A stretch of 64,000 nucleotides of DNA from Marinilabilia salmonicolor JCM 21150 (GCF_000259075.1 NZ_AJKI01000011.1:248001-312000); one strand, 5' to 3'; shown: positions 1 to 8,960, counted from the stretch's first letter. Translations and numbers: made by a program. Notes: generated by a model not told the origin, from the sequence alone.

Positions 1-35
1 AAAGGGGTTCTATTTTTTAGAACTCCTTTTTTTAT
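1..35. terminator. Hairpin with T-run, likely terminator at window edge
   Basis: AAAGGGGTTCT pairs with AGAACTCCTTT (one G-T pair) around a 7-base loop and is followed by a run of T on the + strand. It can end a gene entering from the left and, read on the other strand, may also end the leftward fibrinogen-like cluster whose last stop is at 83. Confidence 0.6.
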
Positions 36-82
36 CACAAAATAACAATCGCCGGGAACCGGTATTAAATTGCAACACCAAG

Positions 83-952
83 CTACCTTACCAGAAAACG
101 AGCACTGTGATGCCATGAGTTATCGCCCCCCGGAATACCACCCCCGTAAAACACTCCAAAGTGAAAATTCGTTGGCTCGCTATTGTCCACATATTTAGAA
201 TTGCTTTCATGGAATAAAGTAAGTGAATAACCTGCCACAGTCCGGGGATACCACATATAATTTACAGAAGAAGAGCTTAATCCTACATCAACCCAACTGC
301 CGGTGAAATCAAATCTATAATAAAGATTATCGCCAGAAGACAAGTCTTGTGTAGTCCCGTAATTTGGCAAAATATCTCTGCTTTTAACCCTGTATATTGT
401 TTTAGCAGCATGATCCTCCCAACCAGTAAACCATGAGGATTGATGAATAATTACTGCAAATTCAAGTGGCCATGCCACACCTCTAAGTACGCGCCAGTCC
501 GTCCAGGCTCCTTCACTATCGGGATCGGCAATATACTCCGGGTTTCCATAAGTCTCATCCAATCCCGCCTTCATAAAATATGCATAATCCCTGTCATCCA
601 GATCATCAGGTGCATTTTCCGTAGCAGGATTCCGGTAGTATCCCACCAGCGTCCACCCCCCTCCATCAGTAGTCATATCACAATAGCACTCAAAGGGGTC
701 TGAACCCCCTTCTCCATCGGGATCGATAGTATAGATGCCATCAACAGCTTCCGGATTGGCGACCTTGATTTCCTTACAGCTCTTATAGAGGACAGGAGTA
801 GAGATATCGCCAATTCTACCAATTGACTCAACAGGCACTCCGCCAATTTTAATTATGGCATTTTTCTCAGTACCCCCTATCTTACCTGTAGTCTGACCAA
901 AAGCCAGAGGGGATAGCTGAAAAAACAAATAAAACAGTAATAATTTTTTCAT
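83..952 (-). CDS. Secreted fibrinogen-like domain protein (paralog 1)
   Basis: 289 residues. A signal peptide (about residues 1-20, ending ...LAFGQ) is followed by a short linker with the repeated pattern 'IGG/IG' and then the start of a fibrinogen-related domain: SCKEI, DGIYTIDPDG, FECYCDMTTDGGGWTLV. Fibrinogen-like domains in other organisms bind sugars or proteins; the ligand here is unknown. No T9SS C-terminal sorting domain is visible, so secretion may stop at the periplasm or outer membrane. It is the last gene of a four-gene leftward cluster and lies 41 bp after its paralog. The first about 85 residues resemble those of the paralog, while the C-terminal 190 residues are almost unrelated. 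Domain call is good; role is inferred. Confidence 0.75.
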   Translation of the reverse strand: MKKLLLFYLFFQLSPLAFGQTTGKIGGTEKNAIIKIGGVPVESIGRIGDISTPVLYKSCKEIKVANPEAVDGIYTIDPDGEGGSDPFECYCDMTTDGGGWTLVGYYRNPATENAPDDLDDRDYAYFMKAGLDETYGNPEYIADPDSEGAWTDWRVLRGVAWPLEFAVIIHQSSWFTGWEDHAAKTIYRVKSRDILPNYGTTQDLSSGDNLYYRFDFTGSWVDVGLSSSSVNYMWYPRTVAGYSLTLFHESNSKYVDNSEPTNFHFGVFYGGGIPGGDNSWHHSARFLVR

Positions 953-993
953 TATTTCTATTATCGTTGGTTAGCCTGATAAAACAGCCCACT

Positions 994-1818
994 TCATCTA
1001 AGCCATATTGATCCGTAATTAAAATGTTCTGTACCCGAACCGTCCCAATAGGGGGCATCCTGGAAACTTTCCAATCCTCCACCCCAGAAACTTCCACTCA
1101 TGCAAGCTCCGTACCACCATGCTGACTCATAATAATTGTGAGAGCAATTGCTACTAAAAGCATCATGGTCAGCATCACGTGTTGTGAGTGGTCTGCCATT
1201 ATGATAGGTATACATACCAGGACTTGCAGTTCCCTCGGTATGTATAGTAACAGATTCATTTGACATTACCAGAGCATAGTTATTACTCTCATCAAGGGAA
1301 AAGTCATAATATGCCCTGTGAGCAAGGTTTGAGGGGGATTCACCCATGTCAAGCCTTGCTGAGGATCCCAAAAAATTCCAGTGTCTTACCCCCAGAAACA
1401 GATCGTATGAGGTAATGTCGGTTGAAAGCGCCCCGTTAAGGTTAACATTATTAACCGCCTCTGTCCAGTAGGGACGAGGACAACCTGCTATGGCGGTATT
1501 GCTTAACAGCACCAGCGTCCACCCTCCGCCGTCTGTGGTCATATCGCAGTAACACTCAAATGGCTCGGAACCTCCTTCTCCATCAGGATCAATAGTATAA
1601 ATGCCATCAACAGCCTCCGGATTAGCATCCTTGATTTCCTTACAGCTTTTAAAGAGTCCAGGAGAAGAAATATTCCCAACTTTGCTTATTGACTCAACTG
1701 ATATACTGCCTATTGTATTAACAGACTCCATTGAAGTACCCGCAATTTTGTCCGTGGTCTGACCAAAAACAAGAAAAGACGACAGAATAAACAAATGAAT
1801 CAGTAATATTTTCTTCAT
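994..1818 (-). CDS. Secreted fibrinogen-like domain protein (paralog 2)
   Basis: 274 residues with a signal peptide (ending ...FLVFGQ), a linker containing three near-repeats (SMESVNTIGS, SVESISKVGN type) and a fibrinogen-related domain opening with SCKEIKDANPEAVDGIYTID and CYCDMTTDGGGWTLV. The opening of the domain is close to identical to the downstream gene at the DNA level as well, whereas the rest differs, which points to duplication followed by replacement or fast divergence of the ligand-binding part. Cysteines in the C-terminal half (around 'FSSNCSHNYYESAWWYGACM') fit a disulphide-bonded fibrinogen fold. It lies 45 bp after the LamG-type gene and is probably cotranscribed. Adhesion or glycan binding is inference. 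Confidence 0.75.
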   Translation of the reverse strand: MKKILLIHLFILSSFLVFGQTTDKIAGTSMESVNTIGSISVESISKVGNISSPGLFKSCKEIKDANPEAVDGIYTIDPDGEGGSEPFECYCDMTTDGGGWTLVLLSNTAIAGCPRPYWTEAVNNVNLNGALSTDITSYDLFLGVRHWNFLGSSARLDMGESPSNLAHRAYYDFSLDESNNYALVMSNESVTIHTEGTASPGMYTYHNGRPLTTRDADHDAFSSNCSHNYYESAWWYGACMSGSFWGGGLESFQDAPYWDGSGTEHFNYGSIWLR

Positions 1819-1863
1819 AGCACAACAATTATTATGGTTGAACAGGTTTACATCTGGTCTTTC

Positions 1864-3393
1864 TTATTTTATCTCTATAAGCATCAAATTGGGATTGAAA
1901 AACAGCGCATTGCTTTTTATTGCGTATCCCAATATCTGCAGCTGTTCTCCTGTTTCCGAGGGAGGGGTCTGTGTAATTACTCCACTGATTGGAGAAACAT
2001 ATACCAATCCACCGGGTGTGAACGACCAGCTATCATTACGGATATTCCCCTGCAACAAAATTCTTTTCCTTCCTGCATCCGTTTCTAAAGCCAGTGCTGT
2101 GCATGGCATCGTAGATGCAGAACCTGCATTAGCCTCTTCATACTTACCATCAGCTGTCATATATAGAGCTGCACCATATCCTGCAGTGTTGGAGTTAACA
2201 GTTCCGTAAGAGGTGACACCGCTGGCAGACTGATCTTTTACAGGATCACTCAATACCTGTTCAACAAGAATTTCTTCCGCCTCGTTGTCTCGATCTCCAA
2301 AATCTGTTTTAGCAAAATTCCATATTTTCACATTATCGACAGAATAACGATCAGTAGCAAAGTCGTTATCCCATGGAGTGGCTACTCTAAAATCTCCTGT
2401 GCTGTTATCCGCTCCCCAATCATTATCAGTACTATTTGCTGCTACCACCTCGCCGTCAACATATAGTCGCATATAATCCCCAGAACCATCTATTCCGTCC
2501 CGGTCCCATACACAGGCAATATGGACAGGCGTGTTGAGGGGAGGACTAAAACTACCCAATGAAACATTACGACCCGTACCGTTAAAAGTCAACGTCATAT
2601 CCAAAATACTACCGCTGTTATGCCAGGTAAAGCTCATCACATTATGACTCCAGTGATTTACGTTGACAAAACCATATACTCCATAACTTCCGGATGCAGG
2701 GGGGGTATAAAATTTAGTCCACATCTCAACACTACCCCTATCCGGATCAACGACAGTAGTCGGAAAGTCCACACCACTATTTGCATTACCCGTATTAGGC
2801 GTTAATCCTTGTCCAAAACGAACGTCATTATCAAAATTGACATCACCCAAAATGGTTCCGGCGGGACCTGTCTCGCTGTTTTCCACTTCATCAACCGATC
2901 CCATCTTGTTCCACAAAACCAGTCCCTCACTGGAAAGACCCAGTTTATCATTTACCAGATCAACCTTTGTATTTAAATCTTCAGCCCTCTCTGAGGTGTT
3001 CGAGTACAGAGCATACGGTACACTTAGCAACTGACTTGTACCAACTTCTTCGAAAGCAGTTCCGTTTTCCGGATCAATCTCGACCTTCATAAAATATGAG
3101 CCCGAACTCCAGTCAATAGATGAAAAGGTGCCTGTAACAGGAGTTCCCTCACCAACATTAAAAACAGCAAGGCCAAACTCATTGGTTGTAACACCGTGAG
3201 TCTCAACATAAGATTCAGATCCGGATATACTCCCTTGCAACAGCGATATTCTAAATGCAACATTTTGAGATGCCAGAACCATACTACCATCAGCGCTTCT
3301 TACAACAGCCTGATATTTTAATGACTGAGGTGCCTGTCCCCAAAGGGTTAACGTGGACAACAGGAAAATAATTACAGGTAAATAGTTTTTCAT
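1864..3393 (-). CDS. Secreted LamG/concanavalin-like protein with tail-fibre-like ends
   Basis: 509 residues. Signal peptide (about 1-19, ...LTLWGQ). Residues about 20-130 form a module common in Bacteroidota secreted proteins (LKYQAVVRSADG, VPYALYS), followed by a short coiled-coil-like piece (NTKVDLVNDKLG). Residues about 185-365 look like a LamG/concanavalin-A jelly roll (VEMWTKFYTP, HIACVWDRDG, LYVDGEVVAANS, VDNVKIWNFAKT). The last about 100 residues (GLVYVSPISGVITQTPP, LGYAIKSNALFFNPN) resemble a module often seen at the ends of phage tail or cement-type proteins. No T9SS tail is seen. The start lies 4 bp after the stop of the T9SS-sorted gene, so the two are one transcript. Likely surface or secreted binding protein; ligand unknown. 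Confidence 0.7.
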   Translation of the reverse strand: MKNYLPVIIFLLSTLTLWGQAPQSLKYQAVVRSADGSMVLASQNVAFRISLLQGSISGSESYVETHGVTTNEFGLAVFNVGEGTPVTGTFSSIDWSSGSYFMKVEIDPENGTAFEEVGTSQLLSVPYALYSNTSERAEDLNTKVDLVNDKLGLSSEGLVLWNKMGSVDEVENSETGPAGTILGDVNFDNDVRFGQGLTPNTGNANSGVDFPTTVVDPDRGSVEMWTKFYTPPASGSYGVYGFVNVNHWSHNVMSFTWHNSGSILDMTLTFNGTGRNVSLGSFSPPLNTPVHIACVWDRDGIDGSGDYMRLYVDGEVVAANSTDNDWGADNSTGDFRVATPWDNDFATDRYSVDNVKIWNFAKTDFGDRDNEAEEILVEQVLSDPVKDQSASGVTSYGTVNSNTAGYGAALYMTADGKYEEANAGSASTMPCTALALETDAGRKRILLQGNIRNDSWSFTPGGLVYVSPISGVITQTPPSETGEQLQILGYAIKSNALFFNPNLMLIEIK

Positions 3394-3397
3394 AATT

Positions 3398-3883
3398 CTA
3401 TTTTTTAATTATTCTATAAATCCCTTGTTCTTTTAGAGTGGTGTACAATTTCAAAAAGTAAACACCTGATTTTAAATCATTAACTATTAACTGCGATTCG
3501 GGCAGTGTAATTACACCCTCCTTCAGTATTCTGCCTTTCAAGTCAAGAATGGCATAGTTCATTTTCTCTGTTCCTGAAATATCTGAAACGACATTAATGA
3601 TATTATCGGCAGGATTAGGAAAAATCTTAAGGATCTGATTCTCTCCCTCCCACTGCTGTATAGTAGTTACAATCAGAAAATCTCCCTGATTAAAGCCCTG
3701 TGTCAGAGCAACCCCTGCCCCCTGGACTGTCTCAGTCACCGGCTCTCCCACAGTCCATGATACCCTTGCGCCACTAACCGAACCTGCCCCCCCGGAAGTT
3801 GAAATTACCTCTTGTGAATGCGACTGTGTTAAAAAAAAGAAGATGATCAAAACAGCCAGAAAGATCTCTTTCCTGTTTTTCAT
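3398..3883 (-). CDS. Short secreted protein with T9SS type A sorting domain
   Basis: 161 residues from the chosen start (an in-frame ATG 24 bp upstream at 3907 is possible). MKNRKEIFLAVLIIFFFLTQ is a clean signal peptide, which decides the start. A small middle part (GGAGSVSGARVSWTVGEP, VALTQGFNQ) is typical of short Bacteroidota proteins of unknown role. Residues about 85-161 form a type A C-terminal sorting domain (IFPNPADNIINV, LDLKGRILKEG, LKSGVYFLKLYT, final basic IIKK), which directs export through the type IX system across the outer membrane. First gene of the leftward cluster that holds the LamG and fibrinogen-like genes; it may provide the exported or anchored partner, which is inference. 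Confidence 0.75.
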   Translation of the reverse strand: MKNRKEIFLAVLIIFFFLTQSHSQEVISTSGGAGSVSGARVSWTVGEPVTETVQGAGVALTQGFNQGDFLIVTTIQQWEGENQILKIFPNPADNIINVVSDISGTEKMNYAILDLKGRILKEGVITLPESQLIVNDLKSGVYFLKLYTTLKEQGIYRIIKK

Positions 3884-3907
3884 TTTTAAATGGTTTTTGA
3901 AGTGCAA

Positions 3908-4275
3908 AATATCCAGATAAACTCAAGTGTTAAGTTATCCGAAGGATAAATACATTTTAACCCTGCGTGAAAAATATAAAATAAAAGTACAAATTATCAT
4001 CTATCAACAATTCATTATTACACAAAACCTTAGGCTTACGGCTTTTAAAAACACGAACCCCGGTAAAACAAGATGGTAACAAAGCCTGTCTTTCCAATAT
4101 TTTTCATGTTTTTTTGACGAAAGACATATCCGACACCAGAATCTAAGAATTCGACTTATATCTTCATTCCTTCAAACAACAAGATTTTAGCCTGCTTTAT
4201 TCATGAATTATTCAGGCTAAAAAGCAACAGATTTAATACGCAGCAAAATTAACCAACCGAAACACCCCCACCACA
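3908..4275. other. Divergent intergenic region, AT-rich
   Basis: About 370 bases between the leftward secreted-protein cluster and the rightward ppx gene. It must hold both promoters. I see no convincing TAnnTTTG box for the leftward cluster. At 4202-4220 lies one copy of a short dispersed motif (CATGAAT-N4-CAGGCTAA) also found near 28813 and, in altered form, 51331. No open frame worth calling. Confidence 0.5.
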
Positions 4276-4286
4276 ATGATTATTTG

Positions 4287-4294
4287 TAACTTTG
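4287..4294 (+). promoter_or_regulatory. -7 box TAACTTTG for ppx
   Basis: Exact match to the Bacteroidota -7 consensus TAnnTTTG, 23 bp before the ATG at 4318. No TTG is present at the usual -33 distance. Its position argues that the upstream ATG at 4276 is not used. Confidence 0.5.
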
Positions 4295-4317
4295 TAATCA
4301 GAAATACTTTACATATC

Positions 4318-5259
4318 ATGAAGCACAACCGTATTGCCATAATAGACCTGGGAACCAACACCTTCAACCTCTTGATCACCGAAGTTGCCGAAAACGGGAC
4401 TTACAACATTCTTTTAGAATCGAAGAATCCTGCTAAATTGGGAAAAGGAGGTATTCATAAAGCCACCATTACTTCCGAGGCTATGGAAAGAGGCGTAGAA
4501 GCACTTAAATCCCATCTGATTACCATTTCCGATTATCAGGTCGAGAGCATCTTTTGCTTTGCAACTTCCGCAATAAGGAGTGCCAATAACGGTCATGAAT
4601 TTGTAAAAAGGGTTAAAAATGAATTGGGACTTACCATTCGCATCATCCAGGGAGATGAGGAAGCTCAAACCATTTTTGACGGAGTCCGACAGGTTTATCC
4701 GCTGGATGAGGAATACATTCTGATTATGGATATCGGGGGCGGCAGCATTGAATTCATCATCGCTAACCGGTTTGGAGTGGCATGGAAACAAAGTTTTGAG
4801 TTGGGCGTTGCACGTCTGCTGGAACAATTCACCCCATCCGATCCAATCAAAGAGAGTGAAATAAAGGCCATTCAAAAACATCTCAAAAAAGAGTTGGAGA
4901 TGCTTTTTGAAGCAGTCAAACAATTTCCGGTAAAGAAAATGGTTGGTTCATCCGGATCTTTCGATACGCTGGCAGCTCTTCTTTCCAAAAAATTCTATCC
5001 TTTGCTGGACAGTTCAAAGCTCACCTCTTTATTGCTGGAACCAAAACGTCTATTACTTGTACATAAAGAGCTGATGACATCCAACTCGGATGAACGGAAA
5101 GTGATGCCGGGGATGGAACCACACCGGGTGGACAGCATCGTACCGGCCAGCATCATTGTAAAATTTATTACCGAAGAATTAAAAATTAAAGAAATCTGGC
5201 AGTGCTCATTCGCACTCAAAGAAGGAGCAATTCTTCAGATAATCTCAAGTCAACTGTAA
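4318..5259 (+). CDS. ppx: Exopolyphosphatase / pppGpp phosphatase family protein
   Basis: 313 residues from the ATG at 4318 (MKHNRIAIIDLGTNTF), chosen over an in-frame ATG at 4276 because the -7 box lies between them and the family begins with this motif. It has the ASKHA-fold hallmarks: phosphate-1 loop IDLGTNTFNLL, and phosphate-2 loop MDIGGGSIEFII at about residue 135-146. Length matches the short Bacteroidota Ppx/GppA form with only the two N-terminal domains and no C-terminal HD domain. The family removes phosphate from polyphosphate ends or from pppGpp; which of the two cannot be told from sequence. The regulator gene starts 16 bp downstream, so the two are probably cotranscribed. Confidence 0.88.
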   Translation: MKHNRIAIIDLGTNTFNLLITEVAENGTYNILLESKNPAKLGKGGIHKATITSEAMERGVEALKSHLITISDYQVESIFCFATSAIRSANNGHEFVKRVKNELGLTIRIIQGDEEAQTIFDGVRQVYPLDEEYILIMDIGGGSIEFIIANRFGVAWKQSFELGVARLLEQFTPSDPIKESEIKAIQKHLKKELEMLFEAVKQFPVKKMVGSSGSFDTLAALLSKKFYPLLDSSKLTSLLLEPKRLLLVHKELMTSNSDERKVMPGMEPHRVDSIVPASIIVKFITEELKIKEIWQCSFALKEGAILQIISSQL

Positions 5260-5275
5260 TAAACATCTCTTAAAT

Positions 5276-6439
5276 ATGTCCAAAATACTTGTCATTGACG
5301 ACCAAAAAAGCATAAGAAACACATTAAAAGATATCCTGGAATACGAAAAGCACGAAGTTCTGCTGGCCGAAAACGGAGCAGACGGGCTGGAACATTTTTC
5401 CGAATCGAAATTTGATGTGGTCTTGCTTGATATCAAAATGCCCGAAATGGACGGCATGGAAGTACTGGACAAAATGATGCAGACTTCACCAGACGTTCCT
5501 GTCATCATGATTTCAGGACACGGAAATATAGATACCGCTGTGGAAGCCATCAAAAAAGGCGCCTACGATTTTATTGAAAAGCCGCTTGACCTGAACCGTC
5601 TGCTGGTAACCATCAAAAATGCCATCGACAAAAAAGAACTGGTATCAGAGACCAAAGTTTTGCGCCGAAAAGTCAGCAAAACCTTTGATATGATTGGTGA
5701 ATCAGAACCAATGATGCAGATAAGGGAAATGATTGATAAAGTAGCCGCCACAGATGCCCGAGTTCTGATCACGGGTCAAAACGGAACAGGCAAAGAATTG
5801 GTGGCCAGGTGGTTGCATGAAAAAAGCAATCGTGCGGCTCAACCTTTCATTGAAGTAAATTGCGCAGCCATTCCATCCGAACTCATTGAAAGCGAGCTGT
5901 TTGGCCATGAAAAAGGAGCTTTCACCTCGGCCCACAAGCAAAGAAAAGGAAAATTTGAGCAAGCCAATGGCGGCACCATATTCCTTGATGAAATAGGAGA
6001 CATGAGCCTTGCAGCGCAGGCCAAGGTCCTCAGAGCACTTCAGGAAAATGTAATTTCCAGAGTGGGCAGTGACAAAGACATAAAAGTGGATGTACGGATT
6101 CTGGCTGCCACCAACAAAAATCTTCAGGATGAAATAAAAGAATCACGTTTCAGAGAAGACCTTTATCATCGCCTGAGTGTTATCATCATACAAGTTCCCT
6201 CGCTTAATGAGCGAAAAGATGACATCCCCTTGCTCACAGAGCATTTCAACAATCTTATTTGCAAAGAACTGGGAGTTCAACCAAAATCATTTGATGAATC
6301 AGCTGTTAAAGAGTTACAGAAAATAAACTGGACCGGTAATATCCGGGAATTCAGAAATGTTATTGAGCGATTAATAATATTGGGCAGCGATGGCATTTCT
6401 TCCAAAGATGTTCAAACCTATGCCATGCCTCTGGCATAA
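5276..6439 (+). CDS. NtrC-type sigma-54 activator lacking a DNA-binding domain
   Basis: 387 residues. Receiver domain 1-120 with phosphoacceptor Asp52 (LLDIKMPEMDG) and Lys102 (EKPLD). AAA+ sigma-54 interaction domain about 138-370: Walker A GQNGTGKE (167-174), the sigma-54-contacting loop GAFTSA (214-219), Walker B TIFLDEIG (234-241), and the sensor-II motif GNIREFRNVIER (354-365). The protein stops about 20 residues later (ending YAMPLA), where most family members carry a Fis-type helix-turn-helix. It therefore looks complete as an ATPase but unable to bind an enhancer by itself. No histidine kinase gene is adjacent. It follows ppx by 16 bp. The target promoters are unknown. The sequence before the stop shows no frame break or remnant HTH in the downstream bases that I can see. 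Confidence 0.88.
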   Translation: MSKILVIDDQKSIRNTLKDILEYEKHEVLLAENGADGLEHFSESKFDVVLLDIKMPEMDGMEVLDKMMQTSPDVPVIMISGHGNIDTAVEAIKKGAYDFIEKPLDLNRLLVTIKNAIDKKELVSETKVLRRKVSKTFDMIGESEPMMQIREMIDKVAATDARVLITGQNGTGKELVARWLHEKSNRAAQPFIEVNCAAIPSELIESELFGHEKGAFTSAHKQRKGKFEQANGGTIFLDEIGDMSLAAQAKVLRALQENVISRVGSDKDIKVDVRILAATNKNLQDEIKESRFREDLYHRLSVIIIQVPSLNERKDDIPLLTEHFNNLICKELGVQPKSFDESAVKELQKINWTGNIREFRNVIERLIILGSDGISSKDVQTYAMPLA

Positions 6440-6469
6440 AACGGCCTGATTTTATTTAGACTGAACTAT

Positions 6470-7453
6470 TTAATCCCTCAAAATTACGGAAGCATCCATA
6501 TACCAAATGTCTCCGGAACCGTTTCCGGGGCCCAACAGCCATTTTTTTATACTGGAATATCTTAATTGCCGGGGCATTTTACGGGTTACAGTACTGGAGA
6601 AAATGAATATTCTCCCATCAGAGGTAAACATTGGGCAACATTCATAGGCTGTTGAGTTTACTTTAGTCCCCAGACTTACCGCTTCGCCCCAATCCTCTCC
6701 CGATTTGTAAGAGACATACAAATCGGATGTACCCTCACCCTCCGGACGTGGAGAGCTAAAAACCAGACACTTCCCATCGGGAGAGATCGCCGGATCCCGC
6801 TCCGGAAACTCAGAATTAACCGCCGGCGAAAGCTTTACTGCCTCAATCCAGTTTTCCTGATTGTCTGACTGAACACTGAAAATATCCAGTGCGTTTTCAT
6901 CTAATGTGATGGTACCACCGTCATAATCCGCACTAAAATAAACAATCCCTTGTCGGTCAACAGAAACAGAAACTTCGTTCCTGTCACCGTTACTAAACGA
7001 CATTAGTTCAGGAGTTGACCAATCCCCGTTCTGCATACGGCTACTTCGCCACACATTCCAATCCAAAACCAGGTCACTTTCATACGAAGGTCTGTTGGAG
7101 GTAAAGAAAAGAAAACGACCATCAGGAGTTACAAAAGGACTGGCGTCCATATATTCACCAGAAAAAGAGACCACTTCCGGATATGTCCAGAATCCATCAT
7201 GAAACCTGGTCGCCAAGATGGCTGAAAACACACCTTTCTCCGTAATACAGTAGTAAAATTCGTCACCATCAGGCCCAAGAGCCCCATAAGCCTCGCCCAT
7301 ACCCGAAGAGATAAATCCCGGAGACATAAGCATAGGCTGCTCTCCCACCTCTTTGGAAAAGAAAAAATCGGCAGGCGAGTCTGCGTAAGTTTGTGACAAT
7401 ACAAGAGTTCCGGAAAACCACAAAACCAAAAGAAGAGGTAAAAATTTAACCAT
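6470..7453 (-). CDS. Secreted PD40 (TolB-like) beta-propeller protein
   Basis: 327 residues from the ATG at 7453 (MVKFLPLLLVLWFSGTLVLS, a good signal peptide; an in-frame ATG at 7474 would add seven residues). The body holds repeated PD40/WD40-like blades: ALGPDGDEFYYC, VTPDGRFLFFTSNRPS, VDRQGIVYFSADYDG, AISPDGKCLVFSSPRPEG, FTSDGRIFIFSS. Such propellers in Bacteroidota sit in the periplasm or outer membrane and mediate protein or glycan contacts. It is alone on its strand, convergent with the sigma-54 activator (30 bp between stops) and divergent from hydF. No enzymatic motif seen. Confidence 0.75.
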   Translation of the reverse strand: MVKFLPLLLVLWFSGTLVLSQTYADSPADFFFSKEVGEQPMLMSPGFISSGMGEAYGALGPDGDEFYYCITEKGVFSAILATRFHDGFWTYPEVVSFSGEYMDASPFVTPDGRFLFFTSNRPSYESDLVLDWNVWRSSRMQNGDWSTPELMSFSNGDRNEVSVSVDRQGIVYFSADYDGGTITLDENALDIFSVQSDNQENWIEAVKLSPAVNSEFPERDPAISPDGKCLVFSSPRPEGEGTSDLYVSYKSGEDWGEAVSLGTKVNSTAYECCPMFTSDGRIFIFSSTVTRKMPRQLRYSSIKKWLLGPGNGSGDIWYMDASVILRD

Positions 7454-7631
7454 AAACAACGCTTTCAAATACATGATTGACCGAACACAACAGGATGTCT
7501 AATCTGACTCAGGTACAAAACTTCAAATTGTGTGAAATGCTCAAAAATAGGTCTTTTTATCTGATTCCCGAAAGAGCAACGCCCAAACGCTGGAACTTAT
7601 CTCAAATTTTTAATTACTTTACACAAAAAAA

Positions 7632-8831
7632 ATGGGAAAAGACCGGCAGCCTTTTATTGGCATTTTTGGAAGAAGGAACAACGGTAAAAGTACATTGATA
7701 AACCGACTTGCAGGCCAGGAGATAGCCATTGTATCCGACATCCCGGGAACAACAACCGATCCGGTTAAAAAATCTTTTGAGATTACAGGCTTCGGACCGG
7801 TAGTTCTCGTTGATACAGCGGGCACCGATGACATTGGAGAATTGGGCACCAAAAGGGTTTCCAAAACGCTGCAAACCATCGACAGAATTGACCTGGCAAT
7901 ACTAATAGTGACCAACAATCAACTGGAAGAACCGGAAGAAAAACTCATTTCAGAATTCAAAAAACGGGATGTTCCTTTTTTAGTCATTCACAACAAAGAA
8001 GACCTCAATCCTGCCAATAAAAACATTGAAAAAGAATACCGAAAATCAGGAGTGGCCGGATTCCTTAAACTGGGATCCGCTTTATCCACTGAGCCAATCA
8101 TCGATGCCATACGAAGCACCATTCCCGAATCTGCTTACACAACCCCGACATTGCTCGGAGACCTCATCCATCCGGGAGATATAGTTTTACTCATTACCCC
8201 CATCGACATTGAAGCTCCGGCAGGCAGAATGATTTTGCCTCAGGTGCAAACCATCCGTGATGTACTGGACAACGATGCAACCTGCATTGTACTTAAAGAA
8301 ACAGAAGCAAAAGCCTTCCTTGAAAAGACAGGTATTACACCTGCTTTGGTCGTCACGGATTCCCAGGTCTTCGCCAAAGCGAATGAGATAACCCCAAAAA
8401 ACGTTAGACTAACCAGCTTTAGCATACTTTTAGCAAGATTAAAAGGAGACTTCGGGCAATATATGACAGGCACCCCCAAAATCGATGAGCTAAGAGACAA
8501 TGATCGTGTACTGATACTTGAATCCTGTACACATCACGTGGCATGCGATGACATTGGACGTGAAAAAATCCCTAAATGGTTAAAAAAACATACCGGGAAA
8601 CAGCTGGAATTTGATGTAATAGCCGGATTGGACAATATAAAACGCCCCATCAATGACTATGCGCTGGTAATTCAATGCGGTGGCTGTATGATTACCCGAA
8701 AACAACTTCACAACAGATTAAAACCAGCCATTGAGGCCAATATCCCTGTAACGAATTATGGGATGGCCATCGCCTGGGTGCATGGAATTTATCACAGAGC
8801 AACAGCACCTTTTCAAAAAACAGAGAAGTAA
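7632..8831 (+). CDS. hydF: [FeFe]-hydrogenase maturation GTPase HydF
   Basis: 399 residues, the usual HydF length. N-terminal Era/TrmE-like GTPase: P-loop GRRNNGKS (13-20), G2 PGTTTDP, G3 DTAG (61-64), G4 NKED (121-124). A dimerisation region follows, and the C-terminal cluster-binding domain carries Cys299-x-His301 (SCTHHVACDDIGREKIP) and Cys349-GG-Cys352 (QCGGCMITRKQL). The family motif is CxH...HCxxC; here Gln348 stands where His is common. HydF is the scaffold that loads the diiron H-cluster made by HydE and HydG onto HydA; those genes are not in this window. Divergent from the PD40 gene and convergent with lpxA, with a shared terminator. Confidence 0.95.
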   Translation: MGKDRQPFIGIFGRRNNGKSTLINRLAGQEIAIVSDIPGTTTDPVKKSFEITGFGPVVLVDTAGTDDIGELGTKRVSKTLQTIDRIDLAILIVTNNQLEEPEEKLISEFKKRDVPFLVIHNKEDLNPANKNIEKEYRKSGVAGFLKLGSALSTEPIIDAIRSTIPESAYTTPTLLGDLIHPGDIVLLITPIDIEAPAGRMILPQVQTIRDVLDNDATCIVLKETEAKAFLEKTGITPALVVTDSQVFAKANEITPKNVRLTSFSILLARLKGDFGQYMTGTPKIDELRDNDRVLILESCTHHVACDDIGREKIPKWLKKHTGKQLEFDVIAGLDNIKRPINDYALVIQCGGCMITRKQLHNRLKPAIEANIPVTNYGMAIAWVHGIYHRATAPFQKTEK

Positions 8832-8930
8832 GAATTGTTGTGTCAGCCGAAAAATTGAACCCACATTATTCCCGAATAATCCGGTCCGGTTATTCATGAA
8901 CCAAGGTTCGACCAAGTCAAAGCAAAAAGA

Positions 8931-8960
8931 AAAGGCTGCCTATAAAGACAGCCTCTGTTT
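8931..8960. terminator. Bidirectional terminator between hydF and lpxA
   Basis: Stem AGGCTG (8933-8938) / CAGCCT (8949-8954) with a 10-base loop; T-runs follow on both strands (TGTTTTT to the right, TTTCTTTTT to the left). It ends hydF (stop 8831) and lpxA (stop 8969). Confidence 0.75.

Noticed and set aside
6440-6469. Terminator between the sigma-54 activator and the PD40 gene
   Set aside because: Only 30 bases between convergent stops and no stem with T-run found.
7477-7698. 73-codon frame before and over the hydF start
   Set aside because: Overlaps hydF, no recognisable product; the hydF start at 7632 begins with the conserved P-loop region.
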